Positions 1-6,989 of a stretch of 64,000 nt of DNA are shown here, in pieces. Location: positions 310,001 through 374,000 of the forward strand of contig NZ_LJCO01000008.1 in the NCBI RefSeq assembly GCF_001399675.1, written 5' to 3'. Below the pieces are notes generated by a model. It ran no database searches. It was not told where the DNA came from and saw nothing but the letters and a program-made list of their open reading frames with translations. Both the position numbers and the translations under genes were made by a program. Position 1 is the first letter of the stretch, and every line of letters starts with the position of its first letter. The stretch is from Paenalicyclobacillus ferrooxydans. GTDB taxonomy: Bacteria; Bacillota; Bacilli; Alicyclobacillales; Alicyclobacillaceae.

Positions 1-66
1 TGCAACCTGCTGGGTAGTAAGCTGTTTCGCTGTTCTTATTTGTGTCAATCTCTCGCCAAGTGTCAT
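1..66 (-). CDS. XRE-family HTH regulator, N-terminal fragment (cut by window edge)
   Basis: Only the first 22 codons are inside the window. The ATG is preceded by a near-perfect Shine-Dalgarno (GGAGGTGA on the minus strand, 74-81). The start of the protein, MTLGERLTQIRTAKQLTTQQ, has the look of helix 1 and the turn of an XRE/Cro-type DNA-binding domain. It is divergent from the XRE gene at 216, and a TCGCA-N3-TGCGA palindrome lies about 25 bp upstream of its start, so autorepression or cross-regulation with its neighbour is likely. Family assignment rests on this short stretch only. Confidence 0.6.
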   Translation of the reverse strand, partial: MTLGERLTQIRTAKQLTTQQVA

Positions 67-90
67 CGTAATGTCACCTCCAATCTTCAG

Positions 91-103
91 TCGCATATTG
101 CGA
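91..103. promoter_or_regulatory. Operator palindrome 1 (TCGCA-N3-TGCGA)
   Basis: TCGCATATTGCGA is a perfect palindrome around a 3-bp centre. It lies just upstream of the minus-strand XRE gene. Two related copies lie at 187-199 and 420-432. A short palindrome repeated next to XRE genes is the usual form of a Cro/CI-type operator; binding is inferred. Confidence 0.65.
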
Positions 104-186
104 CTCTAAATAGGCGTCGCTGATAGCGTCATTATACTTGACCTAGGTCTCTGTACGCAACTATGATCGGTCTATTAACACAGATG

Positions 187-199
187 TCGCATTTTGCGA
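187..199. promoter_or_regulatory. Operator palindrome 2 (TCGCA-N3-TGCGA)
   Basis: TCGCATTTTGCGA has the same half-sites as the copy at 91-103. It lies directly upstream of the ribosome binding site of the XRE gene at 216, so a bound repressor would sit close to the transcription start or the leader. Confidence 0.65.
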
Positions 200-215
200 T
201 AGAGGAGGTAGGGTT

Positions 216-410
216 GTGGACAGGCAACCGCGTATTTGGTTAATTCGTATGCGTCATCAACGGCGTATGTCTCAACAGCAACTGGCCATGCGAGCCAAGA
301 TTTCTCGTAATTATTTATCTGAGATTGAGTGTGGAGTAAAGAATCCAAGCGTATTGGTATCAAAGCGCATCGCTCAGGTAGTGGGGTGTGAATGGAGCCA
401 ATTTTTTTGA
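216..410 (+). CDS. Small XRE-family HTH transcriptional regulator
   Basis: A 64-residue protein consisting almost entirely of one HTH_3 domain: IRMRHQRRMSQQQLAMRAKI (helices 1-2) followed by SRNYLSEIECGVKNPS (recognition helix and the E-x-G-x-x-x-P turn). It starts at GTG 216 behind AGAGGAGG. It probably acts as a small DNA-binding repressor. The palindromes at 187-199 and 420-432 bracket the gene and are its likely operators. Tiny XRE proteins of this kind often control replication or transfer genes on plasmids; the target is inferred from position only. Confidence 0.85.
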   Translation: MDRQPRIWLIRMRHQRRMSQQQLAMRAKISRNYLSEIECGVKNPSVLVSKRIAQVVGCEWSQFF

Positions 411-419
411 CTATCAATG

Positions 420-432
420 TTGCAATATGCGA
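420..432. promoter_or_regulatory. Operator palindrome 3 (one mismatch)
   Basis: TTGCAATATGCGA matches the two upstream palindromes except for one base in the left half-site. It lies between the XRE gene and the 52-residue gene starting at 460, so each of the three genes in this region has its own copy upstream. Confidence 0.5.
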
Positions 433-459
433 CTTATAAATCATGGGAGAGTGCTGCAA

Positions 460-618
460 ATGAGCTTGAGAAAGCAACCGAATGGTGGTGCAGAAAAAGT
501 CGTGATTCGGATTAATCGTGTTCCTCATCCGCATCCAGATGAAGCGGAGGATTTAATTGCACGTTTAGTCGTGAAGGAACTGGTATTACGCCGGGGGACG
601 GCTGAAGGAATGCTCTAA
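460..618 (+). CDS. Hypothetical 52-residue protein
   Basis: The ATG at 460 follows GGGAGA with about 9 bp spacing; the longer reading frame that opens at 388 has no ribosome binding site and overlaps the XRE gene. The protein is basic at the N-terminus (MSLRKQPNGG) and has a central HPHPDEAEDLIARLVV segment likely to be helical. I do not recognise a family. It lies between the regulator and the replication-type gene and has palindrome 3 upstream, so a role in replication control is possible but unproven. Confidence 0.5.
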   Translation: MSLRKQPNGGAEKVVIRINRVPHPHPDEAEDLIARLVVKELVLRRGTAEGML

Positions 619-670
619 ACACTTAGTCCGTTTGGCACGGATGGTTTCAGAGCGGAATCGGGGTTTTCAT

Positions 671-1768
671 ATGAACATTCCAAATGAATTAAAAAGGATT
701 GTGATCAAAGAGGAGTTCGTGTGGCTCACTGGTGACATCTATAGAGCCATTATTCTGAACCAGTTCGTTTATTGGAGTCAACGAGTACGCGATGTGGACA
801 GATTTATTTACGAGGAACAGAAACGTATGGAGCAAGAAGCAACCGAACTAAACATTAAGCCAACGAATGGTTGGATTTATAAAACGGCAGAGGAACTACT
901 GGAAGAAACGATGTTGGGGATTTCGAGACAATCGATTAACCGACATGTTAATGCACTGGTAGAGCAGGGGTACCTACTGTGTCGGAACAACCCTGATCAC
1001 AAATGGGATCGTACGAGGCAGTATCGGATCGATTTCGTTAAAGTACGTCGAGATTTGGCAGCACTCGGATACACACTCGATGGCTATGCAATGCTCAATT
1101 TGAGCGATGCAATGCTCACCGTGAGCCATGGAGGGCCCGATTTGAGCAATGGGGAGCTCAAAATGAGCAATGGACTGCCCAATGAGAGCGATGGAACGCC
1201 CACAGTGAGCCATCGAATGGTATCAGATGAGCAAGCAATACCAGAGATTACTACAGATCATGTTGTTGTTAATGATAATGCTATTGGCTCAAGGACATTG
1301 GAAGACGACTTGACCGATGCTGAAGACGAGTTTACGAGAGCATTCGTGAATTTTGAGAACCATGCCCCACTAGGTGCTGATGAGTTGGGGAACTCTGCAG
1401 ATCCGTATGAGGCGGTAGAACTTCGCATGAGAGCACATGTGAACGACTCATACGTGGCAAAGCAGGGAGATCACGAGGCTTTGAATACATTGCTTGAACA
1501 TCGGATCCCAATCAGCTTCATTCTAGCTGGAATTGATCATACCTTTGCTCAATATCCGACGAAGAGGATTAACAGCTTCGCGTACTGTGCGGAGGTCATC
1601 AAACACCGCTGGAATGCAGAGACGGCCAAACGTAACTGGACCAAAGAAGATCGAAGCAAAGTGTTTGGCTCTTTCGAGAGGCCAGCCACGAGACAGGCGA
1701 GACGCTCTAGCAAACCGGCCAGAGACCCGCGATACAAGGCGTTCTATGATCTGTTTCCGGATAGTTAA
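671..1768 (+). CDS. Winged-helix plasmid replication initiator-like protein
   Basis: The N-terminal part resembles the winged-helix domain of DnaD/RepA_N-type plasmid and phage replication proteins: a segment around YRAIILNQFVYWSQ, then WIYKTAEELLEET, then a recognition helix in ISRQSINRHVNALVEQGYLL. The middle, about residues 143-185, is a run of seven-residue repeats encoded by 21-bp DNA repeats (see 1080-1226). The C-terminal third is less conserved and ends in a basic tail. I chose ATG 671 (MNIPNELKR); earlier TTG 632 and ATG 641 have no ribosome binding site. Iterons inside a rep gene are known in Gram-positive theta replicons of the RepA_N type, which supports an initiator with an internal origin. 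It could instead be a helicase loader. Confidence 0.65.
   Translation: MNIPNELKRIVIKEEFVWLTGDIYRAIILNQFVYWSQRVRDVDRFIYEEQKRMEQEATELNIKPTNGWIYKTAEELLEETMLGISRQSINRHVNALVEQGYLLCRNNPDHKWDRTRQYRIDFVKVRRDLAALGYTLDGYAMLNLSDAMLTVSHGGPDLSNGELKMSNGLPNESDGTPTVSHRMVSDEQAIPEITTDHVVVNDNAIGSRTLEDDLTDAEDEFTRAFVNFENHAPLGADELGNSADPYEAVELRMRAHVNDSYVAKQGDHEALNTLLEHRIPISFILAGIDHTFAQYPTKRINSFAYCAEVIKHRWNAETAKRNWTKEDRSKVFGSFERPATRQARRSSKPARDPRYKAFYDLFPDS
1080..1226 (+). repeat. Seven tandem 21-bp iterons inside the rep-like gene
   Basis: The core TGAGCvATG occurs at 1101, 1122, 1143, 1164, 1185 (AGAGCGATG) and 1206 (TGAGCCATC), always exactly 21 bp apart. A degenerate unit at 1080 keeps the second half (ATGCAATGCTCAA). 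In protein the units read as seven-residue blocks, for example LSDAMLT, VSHGGPD, LSNGELK, MSNGLPN. Exact helical phasing and location in an initiator-like gene suggest an origin of replication or incompatibility locus. Confidence 0.8.
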
Positions 1769-1805
1769 AAAGTGTAAACCACACTGCGGATAGAGGTGAA
1801 ACATC

Positions 1806-2483
1806 GTGCAGATGGATTATTACAGATACACGGTGGTCAATTTGACCAACCAGAGAGAATTGATGGCGGCAGCGCCACCGGATATGTTTGCTGAGCAAGT
1901 CGGTGCGCTTTTGGATATCATCGGACAAGGGCCGACGAATATTGTCATTTACTCGCATCAGGACGGCGGGTTATATCGGCCGAAAGCTGCGAATGACGTG
2001 TCCATCATGAATAACGAATTCTTCATATTAGATGGCTCTTATTTCGAAGTGAGGCCGACCATGTCCGCTTCAGAAAGTTTGGAACTCGGGCAACGGATTG
2101 CTTCGGCGTATGTCGTCATCCGAAAGAAATTTGTCTATCTCAAGATGAAAAGATGGGGATTAACAAAACCCGAAATTCAACAGGAGTTGATTGCACTTTC
2201 TCACAAATTGAATCTTGTCGAGAACGCGATTTCAGGCACTGGAGAGATGGAAGCCGTATTTGATTTATGGCTTCGTAAACAGTTTAGCCCAGACAAATGT
2301 GCGATGGAATTACATATGGGGAAGTCGACTTGGTATCGGCGGTGCCGAGCCGTAGCCCGGCACATCGCCTATCACCTAACCGAACGTCTATCACCAGGAG
2401 CACTGCGTGAACTTCTTCAGGACGCCGGGAAAATGGAGGATTGGATGGCCCTGTTTGAGTACCTTGATGACGCAAACGCATAA
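1806..2483 (+). CDS. ArpU-like HTH protein, candidate regulator
   Basis: A 225-residue protein from GTG 1806, behind AGAGGTGA. The N-terminal two thirds match no domain I know. The C-terminal third (about residues 155-200) reads FDLWLRKQFSPDKCAMELHM then GKSTWYRRCRAVARHIAYHL. This resembles the region-4-like helix-turn-helix of ArpU/late-gene activators of phages, where a GkSTyYR-like motif is followed by an A-x-x-x-A/I-A helix. It follows the rep-like gene directly. It is the best candidate in this window for the activator of the eleven TGGCAC promoters, but that link is inference. Confidence 0.5.
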   Translation: MQMDYYRYTVVNLTNQRELMAAAPPDMFAEQVGALLDIIGQGPTNIVIYSHQDGGLYRPKAANDVSIMNNEFFILDGSYFEVRPTMSASESLELGQRIASAYVVIRKKFVYLKMKRWGLTKPEIQQELIALSHKLNLVENAISGTGEMEAVFDLWLRKQFSPDKCAMELHMGKSTWYRRCRAVARHIAYHLTERLSPGALRELLQDAGKMEDWMALFEYLDDANA

Positions 2484-2494
2484 ATCGCTCTTTG

Positions 2495-3055
2495 CTATTC
2501 GGGAGATGTCGAAGACAAAGAAGTGTGTTGAGGTGGTTGTGGCTCGCTAATCAATCGGATGGCGCTCTCAACCACTTCTTCATATGAAATTTGGTATTCC
2601 TTCGCAAGCCGAACAATGACGTCAAGAACTGTGGACGAAATCATCCACTGCACAGGCTCAACGAGTTGGTATAAACCATCCCTTACCTCAATTGGATATT
2701 CGGCTTCGCCGACAACAACCTTGTTTCCTGTCAGATAAATCGTCATGGCACGATTCGCCACGATAAATTCAATTGGCAATAATACACGAAAGTGTTCAAA
2801 GAGGTCGACCAAGGTTCGAGAAGCGTGACCAATATAGTCCGTTCGAAAAGTACGAAAATGGTAGACCGCCTGTGCAGTAGATACTGTCACCTGCGTTTCC
2901 TCTGATTCATCGACAGCGACCTCAATCATTTCCGCCTGTTCCTCCACTGACTTGGCGAAGGCCAGTTCCTCATCGTTCGTCGCAAAGTTGCTGTAAATAT
3001 GTTGAATACGGTCGATGTACTGAATGCTTGTTCCAGCTTGATAATGCACGTCCAC
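2495..3055 (-). CDS. Hypothetical protein, divergent from the T4SS operon
   Basis: A 186-residue, acidic, soluble protein from a GTG start behind GAGGGGG. It has no signal peptide or transmembrane segment. The C-terminal part contains a segment ending VRLAKEYQISYEEVVESAIR, which looks like a small helical DNA-binding or oligomerisation motif. No family was recognised. Its start lies 33 nt downstream of a TGGCAC-type promoter (3088-3131, minus strand) that overlaps the divergent promoter of the T4SS operon, so it is probably co-expressed with transfer genes and may regulate or assist them. Confidence 0.7.
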   Translation of the reverse strand: MDVHYQAGTSIQYIDRIQHIYSNFATNDEELAFAKSVEEQAEMIEVAVDESEETQVTVSTAQAVYHFRTFRTDYIGHASRTLVDLFEHFRVLLPIEFIVANRAMTIYLTGNKVVVGEAEYPIEVRDGLYQLVEPVQWMISSTVLDVIVRLAKEYQISYEEVVESAIRLISEPQPPQHTSLSSTSPE

Positions 3056-3087
3056 ACGGATTCCCCCTCACTGGTTTCATCCATCGA

Positions 3088-3131
3088 AGCGTAGCAAATC
3101 ATGACACGAACTTGGCACCAAGTGCGTGCCA
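3088..3131 (-). promoter_or_regulatory. TGGCAC-type promoter (divergent copy)
   Basis: Read on the minus strand: TGGCAC at 3131-3126, five bases, TGGTGC at 3120-3115, 21 bases, TACGCT at 3093-3088, with a G two bases before the -10. It faces the gene at 3055-2495 and overlaps the plus-strand copy at 3102-3145, the two sharing the central TTGGCA...TGCCAA palindrome. Confidence 0.6.
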
Positions 3132-3145
3132 ATCCGCGGTACGGT
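3102..3145 (+). promoter_or_regulatory. TGGCAC-type promoter of the T4SS operon
   Basis: TGACAC at 3102, TGGCAC at 3113 (11-bp step) and TACGGT at 3140-3145, starting 27 bp after the second hexamer. The -10 ends 48 nt before the first T4SS gene. The geometry is identical in eleven sites of this window. Confidence 0.7.
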
Positions 3146-3192
3146 CAAAGCGGACATATTTGACGATGACTCATGTCCGGGAAAGAAGTGTG

Positions 3193-3531
3193 ATGGAAGT
3201 GGCGAGTTCCTCAAACGACGCGCTCGCGCCGCTGAATCTCAACCAGACCATGAAGGGATTAGGATTTCAACCGGTTGACCCGTTTGGATTGCTGGCCAGC
3301 ATTACAAAGTCCTTTGGACTCGTGATTCAAGAGGTTTTTTCCTGGGTGTATTTTCTTGCAGAAGTAGGCGTCTTCGTTGGACTGATTGTGTTCATTGGAG
3401 GGGCGATTGGTCATAACGCCCGTGTGAAGCGAACAGGTTCCCTGATTGTGCTGTACGCCATTTTGGGATTCTTCGCTGCAGTGATTTTACCCGGCGTCAT
3501 TGTCTCGATTGATAGTCATTTTCACGCGTAG
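3193..3531 (+). CDS. Small two-helix membrane protein, VirB2/TrbC-like pilin candidate
   Basis: A 112-residue protein if started at ATG 3193 (GAAAGAAG upstream; the frame stays open further 5' but those starts lie in or before the promoter at 3102-3145). It has a polar N-terminus and two membrane helices, VYFLAEVGVFVGLIVFIGG and SLIVLYAILGFFAAVILPG, joined by a short basic loop (ARVKRTG). That is the topology of VirB2/TrbC-type conjugative pilins and of small T4SS membrane subunits. It is the first gene of the T4SS operon. Unlike the next gene it has no obvious cleavable signal. Confidence 0.6.
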   Translation: MEVASSSNDALAPLNLNQTMKGLGFQPVDPFGLLASITKSFGLVIQEVFSWVYFLAEVGVFVGLIVFIGGAIGHNARVKRTGSLIVLYAILGFFAAVILPGVIVSIDSHFHA

Positions 3532-3549
3532 TGGACAGGAGGCATTGAA

Positions 3550-3918
3550 ATGAAAAAGTTCGGATTGCGCTGGATGATCACCGGCGGGGTGATGCTGTCG
3601 ACTCTGTGTACGACGATTCAGGTTTACGCAGCGAGCAGTGGCGTTACCAACCCGTTGTCAGGTCAGCAAGGGTCGGTATCCAGCATTTTAAACACCCTCA
3701 TTAGCTGGGTACTTGGGGCCGTTTCCGCTGTGGCAGGCGCATGGCTTCTGTTTCACCTGTATAAGGCCGTGATGTCGTTTATGGCGGGTGCGAATCATGC
3801 GCAAAGGAGAGAGGAAGCTCGGGCGCATTTGGTACATGTCGTTGTAGCAGGTGTGTTGCTTGGAGCAGCAGGCGTCATTGCGGGAGCTCTTTATAATTTC
3901 GGGTCAAGTTTGCACTGA
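3550..3918 (+). CDS. VirB2/TrbC-like conjugation pilin with signal peptide
   Basis: A 122-residue protein behind AGGAGG. It has a signal peptide with a basic start (MKKFGLRWM), a hydrophobic core and a probable cleavage after VYA-A near residue 28. Two membrane helices follow (WVLGAVSAVAGAWLLFHLY and VVVAGVLLGAAGVIAGALY) with a charged loop, QRREEARAH, between them. Signal peptide plus two helices with a short basic loop is the standard layout of VirB2/TrbC pilins. It lies 18 nt after the previous membrane gene and just before the PrgI-like gene, in line with Gram-positive T4SS operons. Confidence 0.7.
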   Translation: MKKFGLRWMITGGVMLSTLCTTIQVYAASSGVTNPLSGQQGSVSSILNTLISWVLGAVSAVAGAWLLFHLYKAVMSFMAGANHAQRREEARAHLVHVVVAGVLLGAAGVIAGALYNFGSSLH

Positions 3919-3965
3919 AAATCCGTGTGTAACGGAAGACATTCAAGTCGAAGGAATGATGCACA

Positions 3966-4319
3966 ATGCTTGAAGTTCATTCTCCAGTTCCGCTCACGGA
4001 AGGGGAAAGCTTGATTTGGGGGATTAGCACCAAACATGTCACGCACTTTTTTATTGGACTCGCAGTGTCAAGTCCGTTGATTGGATTGGCTGCCGTTTTG
4101 CTACCGGTCCTGCACAGTCCACGCTGGGTAAGTATGTTCTTTGGCATCGGCATCGGACTGATGTTCGCCGCGGTGCCGTATCGAAATCGTCCGCTTGCAG
4201 AATTCATGTGGCTCAGGGTCCGATTTTCGATGCGGCCGAAAATTGTCCTGTTTGATCGTGGCTATCGCATTCTGGTTCATCGAAACATGGGCGCCCAAAG
4301 AAATGGGAGAAGGAAATGA
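3966..4319 (+). CDS. PrgI/VirB3-like inner-membrane T4SS subunit
   Basis: A 117-residue protein with the PrgI-family pattern: a short N-terminal soluble stretch (VPLTEGESLIWGISTKHVTH), then two closely spaced membrane helices, then an R-P-L-x-E-F-x-x-x-R-x-R-F segment and a basic tail. In Gram-positive conjugation systems PrgI is the counterpart of VirB3 and anchors the VirB4 ATPase. Its end overlaps the next gene by 4 nt (ATGA), which implies translational coupling with the VirB4 N-terminal half. Confidence 0.75.
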   Translation: MLEVHSPVPLTEGESLIWGISTKHVTHFFIGLAVSSPLIGLAAVLLPVLHSPRWVSMFFGIGIGLMFAAVPYRNRPLAEFMWLRVRFSMRPKIVLFDRGYRILVHRNMGAQRNGRRK

Positions 4320-5071
4320 GACTGTATATCATTGCGGTGGTTGCAGTGGTTGTGCTGGTCAGTCTCATTGCAGTCGATCTTCGTAAACGGAACCGCAAAG
4401 CCAACAAATCACGGAGAAGATCAAAATCGGCATCCTCTTTACAAGCGTTTCTACCGATAGAACGATTCCATCCATCAGGTGCGCTCGTGGTTCACGGGCA
4501 CTTCCGAAGACAAATTCGTGTGGGGGATATGAATTTACATTCCATGTCCCTTTCAGAGATTCAAGTTGTACGAGATCGATTTAAGGAGATGCTCAAATAC
4601 CTGGACCATCCGTTCCAACTCTCCGTTCAGGCGAGGCGTGCGAACTATACGGATTTTCTGAAACATGCTGAAGCAACCATCAACGACATTGGAAGAGCGT
4701 ATCAGAATCGGCCGTTTGCAGAGTATGCAGAGGCGCTCAAAGCCTACTTGCGTGAAGAAGCGCAGAAGCCTCGTACAGACCGTTCAAACTTGATTGTCAT
4801 TGGTGTATTACCCAAGGTCGGTGGGGAGGACGAGAGCGCTCAAATTGAGCGTTTAGAGCGGGAACAAGGTTATGTGGAAACAGGTATTGCCAGTATGGGG
4901 CTCCCCTATGAGGTTCTTGACCCGATAGAGAGTATCGAAGCGATACAAAACTTCTGGAACCGGGAACGAGCGGTATCTCAAAGATATCGGGATGCGTTTG
5001 CAAGCCAGGTTCACGCGCCACGCGTGGATGGCGCCGATGTGGAGGTGACAGACATTGATGAAGCTCAGTAG
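4316..5071 (+). CDS. VirB4 N-terminal-domain-like T4SS protein (separate gene)
   Basis: A 251-residue protein: one N-terminal membrane anchor (IIAVVAVVVLVSLIAVDL), a basic linker, then from about residue 38 a domain beginning LQAFLPIERFHPSGALVVHG. This resembles the first domain of Gram-positive TraE/ConE/VirB4 ATPases, which opens with L-x-x-x-x-P-I followed by beta strands. It lacks a P-loop. It overlaps the start of the ATPase gene by 17 nt, so the two are probably made together. A separately encoded membrane-anchored N-domain is unusual but known in some T4SS lineages. Confidence 0.65.
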   Translation: MRLYIIAVVAVVVLVSLIAVDLRKRNRKANKSRRRSKSASSLQAFLPIERFHPSGALVVHGHFRRQIRVGDMNLHSMSLSEIQVVRDRFKEMLKYLDHPFQLSVQARRANYTDFLKHAEATINDIGRAYQNRPFAEYAEALKAYLREEAQKPRTDRSNLIVIGVLPKVGGEDESAQIERLEREQGYVETGIASMGLPYEVLDPIESIEAIQNFWNRERAVSQRYRDAFASQVHAPRVDGADVEVTDIDEAQ

Positions 5072-6989
5072 GAGAAAGAAACAACCGAAAAAGGTTTACA
5101 CCGACGACGCAAGTGTTCTTGGCGAGAATACGCCGACATTCCATGACCTAATGACCCTCGCAGATGGGATTGAAGTGAGTTCCACAGAAATTTATGTATC
5201 GCCGAGTGGGTTTACAAAGACGTACTACGTCACCGGGTTACCGTCTACGATTCACTTTGGATACCTCAATCGCTTCTTTCATATCGGTGCTGACGTTCAT
5301 GTCTCGATTCATGTGGAGCCAGCGGATTCTACGCTCGCTATCTCCAAGCGAACGAAAATGATGACAAAGCTCGAAGCGGAAATTCTCGCGGAACAAAAGG
5401 CTGGGACGAATAAGGCCATTGCATTCTACCAGCAGGAGTATCAATTGCTAGAGAAAGAGCGTGAGGAACTGCGGCTTGGTATCGAAAGGCTATTTTACAC
5501 GACCATCATTTTTGCTGTGAGCTCACCGAATCGCGAAGAGTTTCTCAGTGCCTGTGAACGGATCGAGCGAGAAGGGTTTGAGGGCTTCATGATTCGGCAA
5601 GCGTATCAGGAACATGATCTCGGATTTCGGTCTGTAGCCCCGATTGGGGAAAATCTTCTCCGGCATCCGATAGAGATGACATCGAGTGCGTTGGCGAATG
5701 CATTTCCCTTTACGAACAGTCGCTTCAGTCACGAATACGGCATTCCGATTGGCATCGATTGGTCTTCGGGACATCTGAACCGCTATGACCCTTGGCATGA
5801 GAAACTGGCGAATTCGAACATGATCATCATCGGGACGTCGGGCGCTGGGAAGAGTTATTTGGTGAAGGGACTGGTGGCGAGAGGGGCCGCATTCGGAATT
5901 CGATTTGTCATTATCGATTATGAGGGAGAATACACGGCGGTTGTGAAGGCACTTGGCGGGGCATCGATTCGGATTAATGAACGCTCACCTTATCGAATGA
6001 ACCCGTTCGAGTTGGAAGAAGAGGAAGAGAAACTGCAAGATGGGACGATTCATCGTTTCGTCGATGTGAAAGAGAAAATCTCCGAAATGGAACGCTTTAT
6101 CGTTAGTATGGCCCATCTACATGCTGCAGACCGATTGGATGCGTACAACGTGGCGGTCATCAACACGCTGTTGCAAACGCTGTATGAGAAAGACTTCCGC
6201 TTTACCTCCGATCCCGAGTCCCTCTACGAGAGCCGAGATAGCTGGGAGCGAAACGCGAACGGGGACCGTCTCATTTTACGCGTTAAGAGACAGCAGCCTT
6301 GCTTCTCCGACTTTTTTGCAAAGCTCGAACAGCAGGCTGAAACGGATCCACGTTTAGAGGAACTGGTCATGCGCCTTCGACGATTTCAAAAGGGTGGAAC
6401 TGAGGGGATGTTTGATTGCTACAGCAATGTAGAACTGTCCGATGCGCCAATCATTCATTTTGACCTCTCTTCGCTGCCTGAGAAGAGCCACGCACGTAGG
6501 CTTGGTATGCAAGTTACATTTGAGTGGGTTCTGGAGAAATTCATTAAGAAAAATGTGCACATCAAGAAATGTGTCGTGTCTGACGAGACACAAAAGATGC
6601 TGGAATTGGAGGACACCGCTCGGTTCATTGAAGATGTGTTTCGTCGGATTCGGAAGCGCTCTGGCGCAGCTGTGGCCGCGAGTCAGGATTTTCGAAAGTT
6701 TGCAGATAATGAATTTGGTCGGGCAATCGTTCAGAACTCGGCAACAAAGGTTCTACTGCGACAGGATAAAAACGATAAGGCTGCCGTGATGGAAGTCTTT
6801 GGACTGGAAGAACGAGAGTTTGACGATTTGGTTGGATACAGAAAAGGGATGGGGCGTTGGTGGGCCGGAGGAGAGGTGTTTTATAACGTACTGAATTCTT
6901 TCTCTGAAGAAGAACAATTGTTCTCTACGACGTTTGTTCAATCGGAACATCAGCTGGCATTGCATCGAGATCGAGTGATGACGCGATGA
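5055..6989 (+). CDS. virB4: VirB4/TraC-family T4SS ATPase
   Basis: A 644-residue conjugation ATPase that powers pilus or channel assembly at the cytoplasmic face. Walker A is GTSGAGKSY (near residue 260) and the Walker B region is KKCVVSDETQKMLE (near 500). The late motif RIRKRSGAAVAASQDF and the Q-N-S-x-T-K-x-L-L-R segment are typical of VirB4. The sequence before the P-loop continues the N-terminal domain of the previous gene. Translation starts inside that gene, and its own end overlaps the VirB6-like gene by 4 nt (ATGA). Confidence 0.92.
   Translation: MMKLSRRKKQPKKVYTDDASVLGENTPTFHDLMTLADGIEVSSTEIYVSPSGFTKTYYVTGLPSTIHFGYLNRFFHIGADVHVSIHVEPADSTLAISKRTKMMTKLEAEILAEQKAGTNKAIAFYQQEYQLLEKEREELRLGIERLFYTTIIFAVSSPNREEFLSACERIEREGFEGFMIRQAYQEHDLGFRSVAPIGENLLRHPIEMTSSALANAFPFTNSRFSHEYGIPIGIDWSSGHLNRYDPWHEKLANSNMIIIGTSGAGKSYLVKGLVARGAAFGIRFVIIDYEGEYTAVVKALGGASIRINERSPYRMNPFELEEEEEKLQDGTIHRFVDVKEKISEMERFIVSMAHLHAADRLDAYNVAVINTLLQTLYEKDFRFTSDPESLYESRDSWERNANGDRLILRVKRQQPCFSDFFAKLEQQAETDPRLEELVMRLRRFQKGGTEGMFDCYSNVELSDAPIIHFDLSSLPEKSHARRLGMQVTFEWVLEKFIKKNVHIKKCVVSDETQKMLELEDTARFIEDVFRRIRKRSGAAVAASQDFRKFADNEFGRAIVQNSATKVLLRQDKNDKAAVMEVFGLEEREFDDLVGYRKGMGRWWAGGEVFYNVLNSFSEEEQLFSTTFVQSEHQLALHRDRVMTR

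Noticed and set aside
1101-1226. The 21-bp tandem units as simple slippage repeats
   Set aside because: The core is kept at exact spacing while the rest of each unit differs, which is unlike recent slippage.
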